Below, one piece after another: positions 1-11,672 of a stretch of 64,000 bases of DNA. This DNA is from Euglena gracilis (lineage: Eukaryota > Euglenida > Euglenophyceae > Euglenales), in NCBI GenBank assembly GCA_039621445.1, contig CP154954.1:22642954-22706953 (forward strand). The letters run 5' to 3'. A model generated the notes under the pieces. That model made no database searches. It was not told the origin of the DNA and saw only the letters and a list, made by a program, of their open reading frames with translations. The position numbers and the translations under genes were made by a program. The first letter of the stretch is position 1; every line of letters begins with the position of its first letter.

Positions 1-3000
1 GGCAAAGCACGGGACACGGGCCAACATCCACGAGACGTGGACCTACGCCTGGGGGCAGGGGGCTGGCACGAGGCGGCCAAGGTGAAGGACGCCCCCGGAA
101 TGCCGTGGTTCACGCTGCCGAGGGTGGAGGACACCCTGCGCAAGATGCTGGCCAACCTGTACGCGGTGAACGGGGGGGTGGTGCGGAAGCAGCAAAAGGG
201 AGTACCCATGGGGCTGGAGTGCTCCCCGCAGCTGGCCAACCTGTACGCCTACGCCGTGGAGAGCAGGTGGGTGGACCGAACGGCACCGACCAACGTCCTG
301 ATGCGGCGGTACATCGACGACATCATCGTCATGGGACCAGATGCCCTCACCCCCGGGAAAGGGCTGCCCACCGAGGAGGACTACGGGATGCAGTACAAGT
401 CCACCGCCGAGGAGCCCCACAGCCTCATCTACCTGGGGGTGCGGCTGTTCGTGGACGACCGCGGACAAGCCCACTCGGTCCTGCACGACCGTGCAGTGGA
501 CTACCCCATCCGGGTGGACCGATACCCCGAGGGCACAACAGTGGCCAACCCAGCCCAGCTGGCAGGCGTCATCATGGGCCGGTTGGTGGCAGCCCAACGG
601 ACATGCAGCCGCATGGATCTGTTCCAAGACGCGGTGGCCGGCATCTTCACCCACGCGCATCGCAGGGGATACCCACGGAGAATGGTGCACTCCACGTGGA
701 CCCGGTTCCTGTGGCGGTACTGGGACGCGGCATCCGTCACCACGCGGGAACTGCGGGCGTGGTTCCACGACGCGTGGCGAAAGGTGACGGAAGCGGAGGA
801 GGGGGGACAGCGCAAGCCGGCCCCCAAGTGGCCAACGTGGGAAGCCCGCGTACCACTGCCGCGGGACAGTGGCAGGGGAACACCACAGCACCCACCACCG
901 CGGGACGCAGCAGGGCACCAGGCAGCATGTGAGGGGACCCCCCAGCCCCAAGCAGCACAACGGGAGCCCATCGACGACCTCATCGACCTCACCACGCCAC
1001 CGGGGTCCCCGCCACACGCAAGCCCAGGCGACGGGGAGCCGCAGGGCGGCTCCTCGCAACCAGCCAGCAGCTACCGCCCGATGGCACCGCCGCTGATACC
1101 GTACCCCCTCCCACCGAGCGGCAGGGGAGGGGTGGGGCCAACCAGGACCGGACGACCAGGACAGAGGGGGGCAGGGCAGAAAGGCAACATACCGCCGAGA
1201 AGGCCGTGGTCTTCACCGGTGTACCCCACGCGGGGGGCTGCCAGCTCGTCGTCGACTTGGGCCGAAAAGGCTGTGCGATGGGGCTGTCCGCCTTCCGAGT
1301 CGCTGCCACTGCACGCCCCTCTCGCACAGGAGCGTGCAGTGGGGGGCGCACTCTCCCCACGAGCACAGCCACCTCACGTCCCTGTCGCCGAAACACGGTG
1401 CACAGCGAGCACACAGGAGCGGGAGGTGGCCGGCGCTTCCCCCACACCCACCACACAGACATCAGCGGCGACGCCAACCAGCCAGCAGCCACCAACAACC
1501 ACAGTGCAGCAGCCGCTGCAAGTGGTCCAGGTGCCCCAACCGTACCCGGTGCCGGTGCCGGTGCCCACCCCCTGTCCCGTGCCGGTGTACGTCGAGCGCG
1601 TGGTGCCGGTACAGATCCCAGTGCCATACCACGTACCCGTGCCGGTGGTCGTGGAGCGCGCAGTGCCCACACCGTACCCGGTGCCGGTGCACGTGGAGCG
1701 CCTGGTGCCAGTGGAACGCCCACTCCCGCTGCCGTGGCTGGACACCGGGGCAGTGACCGCGCTGCTCCGGGGGGCGAGCGCACAGCTGCCCATGCCAGTC
1801 CAACGCCTGATCCAAGCGGTCAGCAGCACCACCGGGCCGACGAGGGCCCGGTGGCAGCGGGAGATGGGGCGACCACAGCCTTACCCGGCGGAAGGAGCAG
1901 TGGACCCCCAACGGGCACTGCTCGTCGAAATGGTGCGATGGATCTGGCAGCAGCAACAGCAGCAGCAAGAGAGCCGCCCCCTCACCCATCGCGCCACGCT
2001 GGCGATCGAAGACGCACCCACCGCAGCCACACCCACATCGCCCGCGGCAGGCACCACCCCGGCAGGAGCAGCACCACCACCAAGCAACAACCCACCACCA
2101 CCCGCAACGGAAGGGGCCAGCACCACCGCCACGCCAGCAGCACCACCAGGCAGCACCAGCCCCGCGCCCGCAGCAGCAGCAGCAAGCAGCACGCCGGCCC
2201 CACCAACACCAACCACAAGCGCCACACCGCCACCGAGCGCCACCCCCACGCAGGAAGCACAAAGCACCACAGCCACCGAGGAGGCACCGGCAAGAAGCGA
2301 CCCCATGGCCACAGACCGACTCCTGGGCAACAAGCGCCCAGTGTCGGTGGTGGTGGAGGAGGCGGCCACACCACAGCCCACCGAAGGGGACGATGCCTCG
2401 CAGGCAACCCAACCAAGCCAACGCAAGAAGAGGCTGTACACACGCTTGGCCGAGTGGCCGGCAGAGTGGCGGGAGCAGTACGAGCGGTTCAAGGCCACGC
2501 CCAAAGCAAGCGACCGCCACGAGATGTGGCAGGGGTGGGACCAAAGCCTCCAAGACCAAGTGTGGGCAGCCGTCGCCGACAAGCGGAGGGACGAGATCCG
2601 CCGATGGAAGGCGATGAAGAACGAAGGCCCACCAACCCAAGCAGAAGGCCAAGCCAGAAGCACGCGAGAAGAGAGGCGGAGGTCCCACACCGGAGCGGCA
2701 GACGAAGGTGGAGAACCCACCAGCCACGACTGGCAAGAAGGCCAGCGCATCGGGGAGGCGAAGCAGCCAGGCCCAGAAGAGGAAGGGTCGGACCAGGACA
2801 CCCCCGAGGCGCAAGCGGGGAGCCCAAAGAATCACCCGCGACCGGCCTGGGGCGGCTCTCCAGGGGTACCTGCCGATCACCGGCAGGGCGTGTCCCGGCA
2901 CGCCGTCAATCGGGACCCCAACAAAACAGAACCCACCAGCACCATGAACACAAAAATCACAGGCATGCCAGGCAATGACGGCCTGCCCGGCGCAGAGGAC

Positions 3001-4151
3001 CTCTGCCCCGGGTGGCAGGCGGGGCGCCAGCCTAAGAACCCGCAACCGATCTGGGGCGGATCTCCAGGGGTACCTGCCAATCACTGGCAGGGCGTGGCCC
3101 GACACGCCGTCAAGTGGGACGAAGGAGCAGAAGAACCGTGCCCCAGAAGCAGAAGCCAAGACCAGCACGACTGGAAGAAAGGGGCACGGATCGGGGAAGC
3201 AAAGAACCCCGGACCACCCCAAAGAGGGTACCAACAGCCCAACCCAAAAGGGGGGGCCCAGCGAGGAGGACAACAAACAGGAAAAGGACAGACACAGCCC
3301 AGGAAAGGAGGCAAGGGTGGCAAAGGAAACGTCACCCCACAAGGAAGCCGGCAGGGCCAACCCCAAGGAGAGGGCTGGCAAACAGCACAAAGCACCGGCC
3401 GAAAACGCCTCCAAAAGCGCCTCCAAGGGCTCCAACGGGCGCTGCAAGAAATGCAGCAAGAGCTCGACCAATGGCGGCAGAATCCGCCCCCGCAGCAGCA
3501 GCAGCAACGACCGGACCTAAGGGACGACAACCCCTGGGCCCCCCTGCAGCCACAGCAACAACGCCGGGAGCGGAAGAGATCCATTGGGTTTGAACCCCCA
3601 AGCCGCCAAGCGAGCAGGCAGCCGCCAGAGCAACGAGGAGGACGCGGAGGACGGGGAGGACGAGGTCGTGGACGAGGCGACGGAGCCCAAGATCGACACG
3701 GCCATGCAGATCCCCGAAACCCGCGTGCCGGGCACGGAACATGCCAGCCGTGCCCGTCATGCGGGTACCAGAACGAGGTGTACCACGCCGACGGGGCCCT
3801 GGGGGGTGGGGGGCTCGCCGGCGGTGGCATCCCCGGGCCCCCGGGCCCTGGCGCGGGGTCCGGGGGTGGCGTGAAAGGCGTGCGGAGCCCATGGGGGGAG
3901 CGCCGCCCCCCCAGCACGCACGCACGCACGGGGACCGCCACACACCCACCAGCAGGCAAGGGAGGGGGGAGGGGGAAGGGGCAGCCCAGCGCGCCAGACA
4001 GACGGGCAGCCCCCGGAGGACCGGAGGCCAAGGGAGGGGGGAGGGGGAAAGGGAAGGGGCAGCCCAGAGCGCCAGACAGACGGGCAGCCACCGGGGGACA
4101 GGAGGCCAAGGGAGGGGGGAGGGGGAAAGGGAAAGGCAAGGGAAACCCACG

Positions 4152-4199
<48 letters not shown>

Positions 4200-4413
4200 G
4201 AGAGACAGAGAGCCTCCGGGAGCCACGTCCCCGGAGCGAGACCGAGCCAAGTCCGGGCGGGTGGCAGGCAGCGTGGTGCCTGTGCCCCGCCAACCCCGTC
4301 CGCAGGGGAGCAAGCGAAGCGGGATTTGCCCCGGCCCCAAGCCCCTTGGCGACCCAACAGGGAATCGACCCGTGGGCACCGCCCTGGGGAATCACAAAGT
4401 TCAAGCGCCATGA
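1..4413 (+). CDS. Penelope-like reverse transcriptase polyprotein, copy 1 (5' end outside window)
   Basis: The frame is open from base 1, so the true start lies to the left; the GTG at 37 is not a credible start. The first ~270 residues are a reverse transcriptase: a KGVPMG..SPQLANLYAY box, then RRYIDDII (YIDD at 310-321), then a YLGVRL segment and a tail with HRRGYPRRMV. That tail, a basic GRLVAAQRTCS stretch followed by RGYP, is the layout of Penelope-like elements; I see no GIY-YIG endonuclease. Downstream come Pro/Thr/Ala-rich linkers, VPV repeats (1525-1740), an AEWPAEWREQY segment (about 2445-2620), two NPGP-type motifs, a Gln/Lys-rich coiled coil (about 3390-3480), RGG repeats and a Gly/Lys-rich tail running into (GA)n. 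The last ~190 codons lie in duplicated low-complexity DNA and may not be translated. An RT of this kind would copy the element's RNA. RT call firm, clade moderately sure. Confidence 0.62.
1525..1740 (+). repeat. VPV-rich (articulin/alveolin-like) repeat segment, copy 1
   Basis: In the frame of the polyprotein this stretch encodes runs such as PVPVPVP, YVERVVPVQIPVPYHVPV and VHVERLVPVERP: valine-proline alternation broken by V-E-R triplets. Articulins of the euglenid pellicle and alveolins of alveolates share this style of repeat. It lies between the RT and the NPGP motifs, and the second copy has an equivalent segment, so it belongs to the element. Convergent low complexity remains possible. 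Confidence 0.55.
2746..2775 (+). other. NPGP-type (2A-like) motif 1, degenerate
   Basis: Encodes RIGEAKQPGP preceded by HDWQEGQ. It matches the second motif at 3187 except that Asn is replaced by Gln, which should abolish 2A ribosome skipping if the motif works like viral 2A. It lies within a ~208-bp partial duplication. Confidence 0.55.
2838..3122 (+). repeat. Tandem partial duplication inside the copy 1 ORF
   Basis: The ~72-bp segment 2840-2912 recurs at 3048-3120, 208 bp apart and in frame (GGSPGVPA.H.QGV.RHAV twice). Each carries a short hairpin, CTGCC-xATCAx-GGCAG. The duplication also accounts for the two flanking NPGP-type motifs. Confidence 0.7.
3187..3216 (+). other. NPGP (2A-like) motif 2
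   Basis: Encodes RIGEAKNPGP followed by Pro, preceded by HDWKKGA. The terminal N-P-G-P plus following P is the invariant core of 2A peptides; the upstream D-V-E is replaced by G-E-A-K, so activity is uncertain. Three copies of this motif occur across the two element copies. Confidence 0.6.
3830..4212 (+). repeat. G/K-rich block with (GA)n tract, first of three
   Basis: Contains GGGCCCCCGGGCCCTGGCG, three cycles of a ~65-bp unit ending in gggggagggggaaaggg, and a (GA)n tract at 4160-4212. The block recurs at 8100-8530 and 8533-8935. It encodes only low-complexity peptide in any frame. Confidence 0.75.
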
Positions 4414-4935
4414 GATCTACAAGACCCTCTCGCCCTGGGAGTGCGCAGGGCAACCAACCCCGAGATGAAGCAAGAGGCAGAAGAGAAGAAGGCGACGTAT
4501 GGACGCCGGTGCAGAGCAGGCGAGGGGCTGCCCTGCACAAGGAGATCAAGAGAATGGCGGACACCATTTCCGCCCTGAGCGCGGAGCTGAAGAAACTGCA
4601 GGAAAAATGTCAAGCTCAACGCCACTTTCGGGGGGAGTCGGAGCCCCCAACCACATCGAGACCACCGCGGAGGGGAGAGAGAGAGAGAGAGGGAGGCAAG
4701 GGCCGGCCCCCCTCCGATCCCCTCTCATCCCAACCCGTGGGATCCCCTGCGAGGCCATCGTCGCGGCGGACGGCGGCGGCAGCGGCGGCAGCAGGAGACG
4801 ACGACCGGCACGGACGCGGAGCAGCGGCACCCCAGGTGTGCCACCCCCGGCCTGCCGGAGCTGGTATCTCCGGCCCTCCAGTTCGGGCCGCACCGGCTGG
4901 AGGTGGGCGTGCAAACCCGTGCGAGGCCTCCCCCC
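4213..4935 (+). repeat. Direct repeat A, first copy
   Basis: Begins CCTCCGGGAGCCACGTCCCC and runs past the splice-like junctions and the GAGAGAG tract at 4677. It recurs nearly base for base at about 7286-8000, roughly 3.07 kb away. It therefore marks the junction between successive element copies in a head-to-tail array. Confidence 0.75.
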
Positions 4936-5029
4936 TCTGGCACCCCACCTCCCTCCCCCATCCCTCCATCCCACCCACCCGCCCCAGTGGCCATACCAAT
5001 CAAGGAGGAGAGAGAGAACGTGGCCTGCT

Positions 5030-5575
5030 ACCCCGTGGAGCGCGACCACATGTACGCCCTCCCTCCCCAGCTCCGGTCCTCCGCCGTGTCCCGATACATC
5101 GACGACCACCCCACCACACATGCCCCTGCCCCTCTCGGCAGCCGAGTACGGCATGGAGTACAAAACCACCGGCCCCGGCGAGTCCGTGGTGTGCCTGGGC
5201 GTCCGGGTGTACATCCAATGCCATTCCAACGGGGACCGTGTGGTCCACACCACCGTCCACGACCGGGAGGAGGAGTACCCCCACCACATCGTCCGCTACC
5301 CCCTGGCCACCACCACCGCCCCCACCGAGCAGCTGGGCGGGGTCATCATGGGCCGCCTGGAGTTCGCCCGGATGGCCTGCAGCCACATGGGGGATTTCAA
5401 GCAGTCCGTGGCCAACGTCTTCCGCAACGCCATCTGGCGGGGGTACTCCCGTCGGCTGGTGCAGTCGGTGTGGAGCCGCTTCCTCTTCCAGCGCTGGCAC
5501 GCCACCGACATCCGCGTCCGTGAGCTCCGCACCTGGTTTTCCAAGGTGTGGAAGTGGCTCCACTCCAGCCCCCAT
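5030..5575 (+). pseudogene. Penelope-like RT, copy 2 (deleted and frameshifted)
   Basis: Homologous to the RT of copy 1 but broken. The SRYIDD box (about 5091-5108) is in one frame; the following EYGMEYKTT, CLGVRVY, HDREEEYPHHIVRYP, GRLEFARMACS and WRGYSRRLV segments (5146-5550) are in another. The PMG..SPQLAN box of copy 1 is missing, so about 100 bp were lost before YIDD. The shared order of motifs and the matching downstream VPV and NPGP segments show this is a second, diverged copy and not a recent duplicate. It cannot make an active enzyme. Confidence 0.6.
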
Positions 5576-5829
5576 CACACTCCCCCAGCCCCATGGGCCA
5601 CAGCCCTCCCCCTCGACGAGGCCCACGCCCCCTCCCAGGCCGACTTTCTCTGTCTTCGGCCACCCCACCCCCCACCCCGGGGGCATCGACGACCTGCTGG
5701 CCGAGATGACGCCGCCCCCTTCCCCCTCCGCCTCCCAGCCCTCCGACGTGGACGTGATGATCATCGACCGGGAGGCCCACGTGCGCCACGGCAAGCAGCA
5801 GGCCCCGAGAGGAGCGTCCCGATCCGTCC

Positions 5830-6370
5830 ACTGGCCAGGGCTCAGAGAGGGGGACGCCCCAGAGGTGAGGTGCGCCCAATCCGTGAGCAGCAAGGGCAAG
5901 GACCCGGGGGTGATGCCGCCAAGGATCCCGCCCCCGGCGAGCCCGGGCGAGCCTCTACCAATCAGTCAAGAGGAGGGGGACGCCCCAAACAGCCGCAGCA
6001 CCAGGCCGGCCCACACCGGGGCGGGGTTTACGCCGGGCAGTGAACCGGGGGTGACGCCGCCAAGGTTCCCGCCCCCGGGGAGCCCGGGCGGGCCTGAGGA
6101 CAGCAAGGGGGACGCCCCGAGCCACGGACTGGCCCACACCGTGACGGGGTTTACGTCGGGCAGTGAACTGGGGGTGACGCCGTCAAGGATCTCAGCCCCA
6201 GGGAGCCCGGGCGGGTCCGTGATCGTGCTGCCAGGACCGGCCTCAGAGCCGAGGGGGGACGCCCCAAGCGACAGGCTGGCCCACACCGGAGCGGGGTTTA
6301 CGCTGGGCGGTGAACCGGGGGTGACGCCGCCAAGGATCCCTCCCCCGGGGAGCCCGGGCGGGCCTGAGAG
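5830..6370 (+). repeat. Minisatellite of ~125-145-bp units (GVTPPRIPPPGSPGG coding)
   Basis: Four units centred near 5910, 6046, 6172 and 6318 share gggggtgacgccgccaagg and gggagcccgggcggg. In the 4326-6527 frame they encode P-G-V-(M/T)-P-P-R-(I/F)-P-P-P-G-S-P-G; the third unit has PSRISAPGSPG. Spacing is irregular and is not always a multiple of three. Confidence 0.7.
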
Positions 6371-6542
6371 TTGCCAGCCCACGGCAATGGAGACGGAGAC
6401 GGACGCCCTCGAGGGGGTTGCAGCGCAGCCAAGCACCGCCTCCCAATCCCCCAGTGCCCCAACGGCCCCCACAGCCTCCCAAAGCCCCCCCCTCCCCAAA
6501 CCCAACACCCCCTCCCCAACCCCATGACTCCCCCCACCCCCC

Positions 6543-7245
6543 CCTGGGGTCCTCCAGGAGCGGGTCGTCATCGTCGAGAGGCAGGTCCCCGTTCCCGTGC
6601 GGGAGCCCGTCTTCGTGGATCGGGTCATCGAGCGGGTCGTCCCGGTCCCTGTGCAGGTGCCCGTGGAGGTCCGGGTTCCCATGCCCGTCCCCGTCCCCGT
6701 GGAGGTCCGGGTACCCATCCCCATCTATCTCCCTCCCTCCGCGCCACAAGCCCCCTCCATCGTGCAGAATGTGCATCTCAGCACACTCACCATCGGCCCC
6801 TCCTCCCCCTCGTCCTCCCTGGCTCTCCTCCAAGATCTCCCCATTCCCGCCATCGAGGCCCCAAACCGCCCACTCCTCATCGCTCCCCCGCCGCCACCCA
6901 GCGACGCCACCGACGACGACACCTCTTCCCAACCCCACGAAGAAGAGGAAGTTCACGTCGTTGAGCGAGTGGCCTGCCGAGTGGCGAGCCAAGTACGAGG
7001 AGTGGAAGGCGGTGCTGAAGGACCCACGACAAGTAGGACGAGGACAGACCATGTACGAATCATGGGACCCGGACCTGCAGAACCAGGTCTGGGCCTCGTG
7101 CGGCCCCCAGCGGCGAAGCATCATCCAAGAATGGCAAGAAGCCGCAGCAGCCCAGAACGTCGAGCGCCCCGCGGACCTCGAGCGCCAGACGCACGACTGG
7201 CATGAAGGTGCCAGGATCGGGGAGGCCGACCACCCCGGTCCAAGG
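6543..7245 (+). pseudogene. C-terminal part of element copy 2 (VPV repeats, EWPAEW segment, NPGP-like motif)
   Basis: One frame from 6543 encodes ERVVIVERQVPVPV and DRVIERVVPVPVQVPVEV, the counterpart of the VPV segment in copy 1. Another frame, from about 6945, encodes LSEWPAEWRAKYEEWKAVL and then HDWHEGARIGEADHPGP (last ten residues 7213-7242), where Asn of NPGP is His. Frame changes between the segments mark decay. The order RT, VPV, EWPAEW, NPGP matches copy 1 exactly, which supports the element structure. Confidence 0.55.
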
Positions 7246-7285
7246 CGCCACCCCCACGGCCCCCACCAGGGCCACCAACCGTCCG

Positions 7286-8000
7286 GGAGCCACGTCCCCG
7301 GAGCGAGACCGAGCCAAGTCCGGGCGGGTGGCAGGCAGCGTGGTGCCTGTGCCCCGCCAACCCCGTCCGCAGGGGAGCAAGCGAAGCGGGATTTGCCCCG
7401 GCCCCAAGCCCCTTGGCGACCTAATAGGGAATCGACCCGTGGGCACCGCCCTGGGGAATCACAAATTTCAGCAGCCATGAGATCTACAAGACCCTCTCGC
7501 CCTGGGAGTGCGCAGGGCAACCAACCCCGAGAAGAAGCAAGAGGGAGAAGACTAGAAGGCGACACCTGGACGCCGGTGCAGAGCAGGCGAGGGGCGGCGC
7601 TGCACAAGGAGATCAAAAGGATGGCGGACAGCATCTCCGCCCTCAGCGAGGAGCTGAAGAAGCTGCAAGAAAAATGCCAAGCTCAACGCCACTTTCGGGG
7701 GGAGTCGGAGCCCCCGACCACATCGAGACCATCGCGGAGAGGAGAGAGAGAGAGAGCGAGGGAGGCAAGGGCCGGCCCCCCTCCGATCCCCTCTCATCCC
7801 AACCCGTGGGATCCCCTGCGAGGCCATCGTCGCGGCGGACGGCGGCGGCAGCAGGAGACGACGACCGGCACGGACGCGGAGGCAGCGGCACCCCAGGTAT
7901 GCCCCTCCCGGCCTGCCGGAGCTGGTATCTCCGGCCCTCCAGTTCGGGCCGCACCGGCTGGAGGTGGGCGTGCAACCCGTGCGAGGCCTCCCCCCTCTGC
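7286..8000 (+). repeat. Direct repeat A, second copy
   Basis: Near-identical to 4213-4935, with small differences such as a T in place of C in the gacccaacaggg/gacctaataggg stretch and a shorter GGC run near 7850. It is followed by another G/K-rich block and not by an RT. Confidence 0.75.
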
Positions 8001-8099
8001 GGCACCCCCCCACCTCCCTCCCCATCCCCTCCCATCCCCACTCCCACCCACACCCAGAATCCCCCGTCCATACCAATCAAGAAGAGAGAGAGAGAGAGA

Positions 8100-8935
<836 letters not shown>

Positions 8936-9630
8936 ACTCCACTTGGGGGACGGGTACCTTGGGAAACAGCTTGGACTCTCAAATCTCTCAAGACTCGAAA
9001 TCAAGCAACCAGGTAGGAGGAAGCATACCCATCCCCTCAGCAAACCCCTCCCCCAAAACAACTTTGCACTGCTCTAAACCTTTGCATGCCTAGAACTTTG
9101 CAGGGGGCCAAAACAAGGCACTTCCAAATAACTTTGCCCCCTGCATATTCATGATCCATCTTTCTGGAAAATCAGGAGGTGGTGAACACATAAAATCGTC
9201 GGAAATGCCACTTTTTTTTGTCTGATGAATACAAAAAAAATAACAATAAATAAATTAGCATCATTTGACATGATTGATACATGCATTGGATTACATCGAA
9301 ATTGTTAATAAAATGAATTAAAAATAAATTGAAAACAATTTGGTTTTACAAAAGTGCCGAACTGATCCATCAGCAGTTTTGGAAACTGCCCAAATAATCA
9401 CAGGAGGTAGGGCCAAAAAAAGATTAAGTTTGGCACCCAACAAAACTTCACTTGTGAGCTGCCATTGGTGGGTCGGGGTTGACCCCCCATACTTTATCTG
9501 CGTTTCCGAGGTTCCCGTACAACCCTGTGGGGGACCCCTTGGGCTGAAGCAGCACTCCGGGAATAATGCAGCTTTTGCCTTGCTGGAGAATATCTGGTGA
9601 GGGTGGGCATTAATGTTTGGAGATCTGGCA
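8936..9630. other. Intergenic DNA, no gene seen
   Basis: Base composition falls abruptly from very GC-rich to AT-rich after the last GA tract. Short open frames here resemble nothing I recognise. Confidence 0.5.
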
Positions 9631-10006
9631 CAGGCATTTGCTTAAGGACCCCCGGGGGGGGTACTGGCTAGCCAATCGGCTAGACACTGGAAAAAGTGGA
9701 CTAGCTAGACCCCCCCTCCCCCCTGGGGGGTCCGGGGTCCCCCGGACTGGAAAAATGAGGTTTTTAACAGGTTTTTGGCTGATTTTGTTCCAAAAATTCC
9801 CAAAAATGGCCAAAATCGGGCATTTTTGGCCATTTTGGGGGGTCCCAAAAAAATAAAAAAATGGAAAAAAGTTTCCACTAGCTAGCCCTGCTAGCAGACC
9901 CCCCCCAGGGGGGGTCTGCTAGAAAACCCACTAGCCAAATTTGGACTAGCTGCAGTCCAGCCCCCCCGGGGGGGGGGGGTACTGCAATCCCATAAGCAAA
10001 CGCCTG
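9631..10006 (+). mobile_element. hAT-like MITE (376 bp, 8-bp target duplication)
   Basis: The ends are CAGGCATTTGCTTAAGG and, inverted, ATAAGCAAACGCCTG. They are flanked on both sides by ATCTGGCA (9623-9630 and 10007-10014). An 8-bp duplication with CAGG...CCTG ends points to the hAT superfamily. The interior has no coding capacity. It includes a perfect CTAGCAGACC...GGTCTGCTAG hairpin (about 9890-9922) and runs of TTTTTGGCC. Related sequences lie at 13715, about 17158 (inverted) and about 19690. Confidence 0.75.
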
Positions 10007-10519
10007 ATCTGGCAGCACATTGGGCAAAAAGACTGCCTCAATGAGGAACAGGGATGGTAGGGTACTAAACAACATGAAGTGAACCTGTGCAGAGATCATC
10101 CCACGGAATCCTGATAATTCAAGAAAGGCATCGTCAAAATTACACTCCCTCCCTCCCCTCCCCTCTCTCCTCCCGGCTCTCTGGGAAAAAAATTCTGATT
10201 TTTTTTGCCAAGACTGTCATCTTGAAATGGGGGATTGAGTAAGTGAGGCCATAAATGATAAAAAAAATCATATATCCCTCCAGCAAACTGTCTCACCTGC
10301 GGCATTGTCCACCCACTCTGTCTTCGAAGCCCAACCTCTGTGCCACCTGATGCCGACACTTCAGATCGCAAATAAAGTGTCACCTCCCACCCTGCACGAT
10401 CTGCTGCTGCTTCGTTCAGTTGATTTCAATGGCAGCACTGCAGGATACCCAGGGAGCACTGCAGCACGCCACACACATCCAGCGGATGTCACCAGCAGTG
10501 AAATGGCAGCCGGTCTGGT

Positions 10520-10667
10520 TCAATGCAGAGACCGCTTTGGCACACGTTTTTTGGCTCGCCCCCGGGCGTTGATCATCCACGTGGCAATTTGCTGCAGTGA
10601 CAGCCCCGTCAGCTGCTGCAGTCGGCTCCTCTCCGCCCCGTCCGGGTAGGGATGCGCGCCACGGCTC
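10520..10667 (-). CDS. TALE-class homeodomain, last exon
   Basis: Read on the minus strand from a CACCCAGCACAG acceptor, the frame encodes SRGAHPYPDGAERSRLQQLT and then GLSLQQIATWMINARGRAKKR, ending PKRSLH and a stop (10520-10522). HPYP followed by TGL..QI..W.INAR is the signature of TALE homeodomains (helix 1 end, the extra loop, helices 2 and 3). The usual Phe of WFINAR is Met. Upstream exons with helix 1 should lie at higher coordinates but were not found; the large ATATGY satellite probably sits in an intron. Role by family: sequence-specific DNA-binding transcription factor in the nucleus. The exon is too short to appear as a long open frame, so it is easy to miss. Confidence 0.72.
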
Positions 10668-10799
10668 CTGTGCTGGGTGGGGGAAGATGGTCAGCCAACG
10701 TGAACGACATACAGGAGGGTAGTTTGTGAACGTTAGATACGCATGTATGTGTGTGTGACCCACAGATGGGTGTATGTGTGCGAGTTTGTCATTCACCTA

Positions 10800-11119
10800 T
10801 GGATAAACACAAACATGTGTGTGTGTGTGTGTGTTTACAGAAGTTTTTATGAGTATGTGTGTGAATATGTATGCATATGTATATATACATATGTGTGGAT
10901 ATGTACGTGCATGTGTAAATGGATACGTGTATGTATATGTACATGCTTTTGTGTATATACATGTACACACATATGTATATGTACATGTATACGTTTATGC
11001 ATATGCATGTGCATAAACATATGTATATGCATATGCATATGCACACACATGTATATGTGTATGTATATGCATATGTGTATGTATATGAATATGTATATGT
11101 ATCTGTATATGTATATGTG

Positions 11120-11171
<52 letters not shown>

Positions 11172-11340
11172 CATATGTATATGTATATGTATATGTATAT
11201 GCATATGCATATGTATATGCATATGCATATGCATATGCATATGCATATGCATATGCATATGTATATGTATATGTATATGCATATGTATATGTATATGTAT
11301 ATGCATATGCATGTGTATATGTATATGTATATGCATATGC

Positions 11341-11438
<98 letters not shown>

Positions 11439-11451
11439 GTGTATGTGTATG

Positions 11452-11495
<44 letters not shown>

Positions 11496-11561
11496 CATAT
11501 GCATATACATATACATATGCATATGTATATGTATATGCATATGCATATGCATATGCATATG

Positions 11562-11592
<31 letters not shown>

Positions 11593-11672
11593 ATATGCAT
11601 ATGCGTATGCATATGCATATGCATATGCATTCATGTGTATGCATAGCATATGTATATGTGTATGTATATGTA
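10800..11672. repeat. (ATATGY)n / (TATG)n satellite
   Basis: About 0.85 kb of alternating TATATG and CATATG hexamers, in blocks (GTATAT-rich, then GCATAT-rich, alternating). It is preceded by interrupted TGTGTG and TATGTG tracts. Long frames such as MYMYMY and HIHIHI on both strands are artefacts of the repeat. The alternating purine-pyrimidine, self-complementary sequence could form cruciform or Z-DNA. Confidence 0.9.

Noticed and set aside
43-1059. Open frames opposite or offset to the Penelope-like RT (also 61287-63023 minus and 1462-3507 minus)
   Set aside because: GC-rich shadow frames: the RT and recombinase motifs lie in other frames, and these have no motif of their own.
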